From assembly GCF_012396605.1 (NCBI RefSeq), contig NZ_JAAXPW010000031.1, forward strand, positions 1 to 36,080: DNA of 36,080 nt. Reading direction: 5' to 3'. The notes below the pieces were generated by a model. It saw only the letters and a program-made list of their open reading frames with translations. It had not been told where the DNA came from and did no database searches. Source of the DNA: Ureibacillus thermosphaericus (GTDB lineage: Bacteria; Bacillota; Bacilli; Bacillales_A; Planococcaceae). The first letter of the stretch is position 1. Each line of letters starts with the position of its first letter. Positions 33,318 through 36,080 of the stretch are shown here, piece by piece. Position numbers and translations under genes: made by a program.

Positions 33318-33778
33318 ATGATCGGACTTACATTAAAAAACTTAGAACGTATAAGAACAAGTTTGTATTTGGAACAAGTAGTGCAAGTTGAACTCCCAAA
33401 AAATATGCTAAACAGACCAATCGAGCAATTCGCCCAGCCAATAATGGTTAACGGTTATCCAGTGATCCAATTCAGATACGAGGGTGCTATGCCTTTGTAT
33501 AGTGAAAAGGCAAAGAATATACAGCACTTGTTAGAGATTATTATTTTCAAGTTACCTCTGATATGTACAATTACCCTGAACTAAATATTAGTTTCGATAA
33601 AGCAACATTAATAATTCAGCACGTTTTTCCAGATAGAATCATACGTGATTTAGATAATCGAAACAGAAAATACTTAATCGACGCTATTAAGTTCACAGAG
33701 TTAATTGATGATGATAATTTTCAAAAACTATCTATATACGAAGAAGGGTTTGTGAAGAAATTACAATTAATTTCTTAA
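33318..33778 (+). pseudogene. RusA-like resolvase gene with a single-base frameshift
   Basis: Two overlapping frames form one gene of about 153 codons. The first starts at the ATG 33318, 8 bases after AAAGGA (MIGLTLKNLERIRTSLYLEQ), and runs to the AAAA at 33505-33508; the second continues as GKEYTALVRDYYFQVTSDMY, then NYPELNISFDKATLIIQHVF. Restoring one A joins SE-KGKEY smoothly. The C-terminal part has DLDNRNRKYLIDAI then ELIDDDNFQK, the D-LDN-x-K-x-x-x-D-A and DD pattern of RusA Holliday-junction resolvases. Both parts read well, suggesting recent loss or a sequencing error. RusA assignment rests on this motif. Confidence 0.6.
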
Positions 33779-33888
33779 AAATATCAATATAAACCAATGT
33801 ACCAGAAAAACCTTTAAATGGTTATACTGGGAAAAGTAATTCCGAGACTTTTTATTGAAATCCGTTACGTGTTTCTGCAAAAATCAAG

Positions 33889-34185
33889 TTAAGAAAACAA
33901 GATATTGATTTTATCGTACTTCACTTCTTCCATAGCTTCTAATTTCCATTTCTCTATGTCAGCAAAGTAAACTAAAAGTTCCAGTAGATCCTTTTTTCCT
34001 TTTTTTAAATTTTGTACCCTAGGTAATACTAATCCGACAACTTTTTCCCCATTAAATTTGAAAGGACTTTCAAAGCGAATTGTTTCCTCATTTTCTTTCT
34101 CACTAACGCCCATATCATCTAATTTTGACAAATAAATCATATGTGCCGTTACTATATCGTCACGTTTAGTTAATACCGCTAACAT
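33889..34185 (-). CDS. Unrecognised 98-residue protein
   Basis: Frame MLAVLTKRDDIVTAHMIYLS, then KLDDMGVSEKENEETIRFES and PFKFNGEKVVGLVLPRVQNL, ending KWKLEAMEEVKYDKINILFS. It is soluble, mixed alpha/beta in appearance, with no signal or motif I know. The ATG comes 2 bases after the intron 5' fragment, whose GGAGG is 17 bases away, too far to serve well. The 5' part of the gene may have been lost at the junction. It may be a truncated mobile-element or phage gene. Confidence 0.5.
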   Translation of the reverse strand: MLAVLTKRDDIVTAHMIYLSKLDDMGVSEKENEETIRFESPFKFNGEKVVGLVLPRVQNLKKGKKDLLELLVYFADIEKWKLEAMEEVKYDKINILFS

Positions 34186-34318
34186 TTGACCGGTGTTTTG
34201 CCTCCAGCTTCCTTCAGATTCCGCGTCACCACGGACACCCTTTCGTTGAGCTAACCTCTACTTCTGTCTTCGGGGTTCGGGACTTACACCCTATAGTTCA
34301 TGTACATGCCGGGCGCAC
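34186..34318 (-). mobile_element. Group IIC intron 5' end fragment (second copy)
   Basis: From 34318 down, the same 122-base domain I start as at 1-122, identical except at 34241-34250 (TTTCGTTGAG in place of TTGCTCTTGG, plus-strand writing). Intron sequence seems to continue to about 34186 (CAAAACACCGGTC) before breaking into the 98-residue ORF. It directly follows a terminator hairpin. Confidence 0.85.
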
Positions 34319-34326
34319 ATCAAAAA

Positions 34327-34354
34327 AAACACCATTTTTTCACAAATGGTGTTT
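34327..34354. terminator. Bidirectional terminator used as intron target
   Basis: Perfect 11-bp stem AAACACCATTT / AAATGGTGTTT with a 6-base loop. The minus strand continues TTTTTGAT and then the intron; the plus strand continues ATTTATTTA. It probably ended the bshB2 transcript before the insertion separated them. Confidence 0.8.
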
Positions 34355-34459
34355 ATTTATTTACCCTCTTCTCTTTTATGCAGTTTTTTGCTATTTTAGT
34401 GTAGTATAAAAGACAAAAAGTATAAAATTTTCGAAATACTATTATTTTTTCTATTTATA

Positions 34460-34488
34460 TAGACATCAGTATAAATACCATTTATAGT
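34460..34488 (+). promoter_or_regulatory. Promoter of the YjiH-family gene
   Basis: -35 TAGACA (34460-34465), 17-base spacer, -10 TATAGT (34483-34488), 37 bases before the ATG at 34526. Confidence 0.6.
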
Positions 34489-34525
34489 GTATAAATATGC
34501 AACAAAAATTAATGAGGGGTTTATT

Positions 34526-35878
34526 ATGGTAAAAAAATTTCATCCATATACATGGTTTTTATTTTTATGTCTTTCGATTTTAGGTATCTTTTTATTCATT
34601 ATTCCTGTTAGTACGCCAGATGGACTTAAGGTTCCAATCGCACTTTTGGCGAACGGTCTTTCTGCTAATATCGTAACCTTTATCCATTGGTTTGCGTATG
34701 TTGTCTTTATTATTGCTGCTGTTGGATCTATTGTGATGCACTTTGTACCACAATCAGGAAAAGTGACGATTTTCGATGCTTTATTCCGTACTCATGCATT
34801 CTGGACAGTAATGCGAGTTTTAGCGGTCGTATTTGCAACGTTATATTTATTCCAAATTGGACCTGAAGCCTTCACTAGTGAAAACACATCTGGCTTGTTA
34901 TTAAATCCTGATGGCGGCTTAGTAACAATGATGTTTTCATTATTCTTTTTTGCTGGATTATTGTTACCGCTTTTGACAGATTTCGGGCTATTAGAATTTT
35001 TTGGTTCCATGATGGTAAAAATTATGCGTCCAATTTTTAAAATTCCTGGACGAGCTGCTATTGACTGTTTGGCTTCTTGGGTTGGAGACGGCACAATTGG
35101 TGTGCTTCTCACAAGTAGACAATATGAGCAAGGAAACTATACAGCGAGAGAGGCTGCTACAATCGCCACTACCTTTTCCGTCGTTTCGATTACTTTCTGT
35201 TTTGTAATTGTTGAAACGGTAGATCTTGGCCATTATTTCTTGCAATTTTACGGTACGGTCATTTTAGTTGGTTTAATCTTGGCTGTCATTATGCCAAGAA
35301 TCTATCCTTTACGAAATAAACCGGATACGAATTTTGACGGATCTACTCCAGAAAGTCGCCGTGAAGATGTTCCGGAAGGATTTAATTCATTTACTTTTGG
35401 CCTACAAAATGCGTTAGATAAAGCCCATAGCAATCGAAATTTATTAAATGTGGTTCGCTCAGGCTTTAAAAATGTTTTGGAAATGTGGTTTGCCATTACA
35501 CCGGTCATCATGGCATTCGGTACAATAGCATTAATTCTTGCAGAATATACTAGTTTCTTTAAAATTTTAGGAATGCCATTCGAACCGATTTTGCAATTGT
35601 TCCAAATTCCTTACGCAGACGAAGCTGCCCAAACAATGATTATTGGATTCGCGGATATGTTGCTTCCTTCTATATTAGGAGCTGGAATCGAGTCTGAATT
35701 AACTCGTTTCTTTATCGCAACAATTTCTGTTACGCAATTAATTTATATGTCTGAAGTTGGTGGCTTGATTTTAGGTACAAAACTTCCATTAAAAATTTGG
35801 GATTTGTTTATTATCTTCTTAATTCGCACAATCATTTCAATACCGATAGTTGCTTTCATCGCTCACTTAATCTTTTAA
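34526..35878 (+). CDS. YjiH family membrane protein (nucleoside-recognition/Gate domains)
   Basis: Integral membrane protein of 450 residues with about ten to eleven hydrophobic segments. Two Gate-type repeats are visible: GLLLPLLTDFGLLEFFGSMM with RAAIDCLASWVGDGTIGVLL (about 145-210), and GTIALILAEYTSFFKILGMP with FADMLLPSILGAGIESELTR (about 330-405). Such domains occur in nucleoside transporters and spore SpmA/SpmB-type proteins; YjiH itself has no proven substrate. The ATG at 34526 follows GAGGGG by 6-7 bases; an upstream ATG at 34487 overlaps the -10. No terminator of its own: an IS end begins six bases past the stop, and the hairpin at 35923 may stop the transcript. Confidence 0.85.
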   Translation: MVKKFHPYTWFLFLCLSILGIFLFIIPVSTPDGLKVPIALLANGLSANIVTFIHWFAYVVFIIAAVGSIVMHFVPQSGKVTIFDALFRTHAFWTVMRVLAVVFATLYLFQIGPEAFTSENTSGLLLNPDGGLVTMMFSLFFFAGLLLPLLTDFGLLEFFGSMMVKIMRPIFKIPGRAAIDCLASWVGDGTIGVLLTSRQYEQGNYTAREAATIATTFSVVSITFCFVIVETVDLGHYFLQFYGTVILVGLILAVIMPRIYPLRNKPDTNFDGSTPESRREDVPEGFNSFTFGLQNALDKAHSNRNLLNVVRSGFKNVLEMWFAITPVIMAFGTIALILAEYTSFFKILGMPFEPILQLFQIPYADEAAQTMIIGFADMLLPSILGAGIESELTRFFIATISVTQLIYMSEVGGLILGTKLPLKIWDLFIIFLIRTIISIPIVAFIAHLIF

Positions 35879-35901
35879 CTTATGTGGGGGCTGGGACAAA
35901 A

Positions 35902-36080
35902 CTAGCTTCTAGATAGGAAAAAGGAGAATTTGAGCCAACTCAAATTCTCCCTTTTCCATTTCTCTCCATTATTTTTGGTCAGTTGATCTTTGTTGGCCGT
36001 GTATTTCCGTAAATTCACGGCCATTAAGGCAATCCCCATTTCATTTTCCACCTTCGATTTGCCTCGGACGGAAAATCGAG
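35902..36080 (-). CDS. IS1182-family transposase, C-terminal part (runs off window)
   Basis: Minus-strand frame ending TAG at 35902. It reads RFSVRGKSKVENEMGIALMA, VNLRKYTANKDQLTKNN, GEKWKRENLSWLKFS, the C-terminus typical of IS1182 transposases (F-x-x-RG-K-x-KVE-x-E-x-G-x-A-x-x-A-x-NL-x-K). The element end, GGGGGCTGGGACAAAA near 35885-35900, matches the usual IS1182 terminal sequence and lies six bases beyond the YjiH stop. Whether the transposase is intact cannot be seen, as most of it is outside the window. DDE catalytic residues are not in view. Confidence 0.85.
   Translation of the reverse strand, partial: RFSVRGKSKVENEMGIALMAVNLRKYTANKDQLTKNNGEKWKRENLSWLKFSFFLSRS
35923..35950. terminator. 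Terminator hairpin inside the transposase 3' coding end
   Basis: Perfect 12-bp stem GGAGAATTTGAG / CTCAAATTCTCC with a 4-base loop; the minus strand goes on TTTTTCC, the plus strand CTTTTCC. It lies within the last codons of the transposase frame and may stop both transposase and yjiH transcripts. Confidence 0.75.

Larger units (their letters stand above)
31704..34318 (-). mobile_element. Split group IIC intron with non-intron cargo
   Basis: The minus-strand 5' end (34318 down to about 34186) and the 3' end (about 31876 down to 31704) of a class C group II intron are present in correct order and orientation, but the roughly 2.3 kb between them is not intron. Domains I (rest) to IV and most of the maturase gene are missing, replaced by the genes listed below. 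The outer edges look intact: a terminator hairpin precedes the 5' end, and the 3' end has CTCCTACTCGAT. One disrupted intron is the simplest reading; two separate remnants are possible. Confidence 0.7.

Overview
The window is a low-GC Firmicutes chromosome segment. Its gene order is that of the Bacillus subtilis ywjF-ywdB neighbourhood (fadF, argS, ywiB, speB, pbpG, ywhD, ywhB, ywfO, rsfA, lipL, hemQ, cwlJ, gerQ, ywdK, ywdI, ung, pdxK), with yvr-type cobalamin genes and yojF-bshB2 added. Spore genes (rsfA, cwlJ, gerQ, a PbpG-like PBP) indicate an endospore former. The overall gene mix suggests a Lysinibacillus/Ureibacillus-type member of the Bacillales; that placement is an inference from gene content.

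Layout. 1-122 is the 5' end of a group IIC intron that sits in the terminator of fadF and runs off the window. 166-2316 is fadF, whose promoter carries a FadR-type operator. 2597-5626 is a cobalamin operon: a BtuC permease, a BtuD-CbiZ fusion and a PduO adenosyltransferase, with a structured leader but no BtuF and no recognisable cobalamin riboswitch. 5919-10269 is a five-gene operon: a flavin-dependent acyl-CoA-dehydrogenase/SfnB-like oxidoreductase and a polar amino acid (probably cystine or other sulfur compound) ABC importer, with a terminator-like attenuator after the binding-protein gene. 10588-12689 is argS and ywiB, followed by agmatinase, a class A PBP, YwhD, a 4-OT tautomerase, an SH3-polysaccharide deacetylase and an HD phosphohydrolase. 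20120-24404 holds a DUF1450 protein, RsfA, LipL, HemQ (Fur-like box upstream), a small membrane protein, CwlJ and GerQ. 24584-29374 holds a chemoreceptor, an M20 amidohydrolase, YwdK, YwdI, a small Cys-rich protein and uracil-DNA glycosylase. 29593-31679 holds PdxK, YojF and BshB2.

31704-34318 is the accessory region. A group IIC intron has been split. Its 3' end (maturase C-terminus, domains V/VI) is at 31704-31876 and its 5' end at about 34186-34318, both on the minus strand and in the correct order. The roughly 2.3 kb between them is not intron. It holds a glycine-rich bacteriocin-like protein with a two-helix membrane partner, a TnpB fragment, a frameshifted RusA-like gene behind twin 11-bp palindromes, and two unknown ORFs. 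After it come a YjiH-family membrane protein and, six bases beyond its stop, the end of an IS1182-type element that leaves the window.

Most notable: the split intron with its cargo; a cwlJ whose best-supported start codon is ATC; the bacteriocin-like pair; the unassigned btuC leader; and the paired palindromes. No tRNA, rRNA or CRISPR array was seen. Two genes shorter than 60 codons (23068-23238, 28420-28599) were found by reading translations directly.
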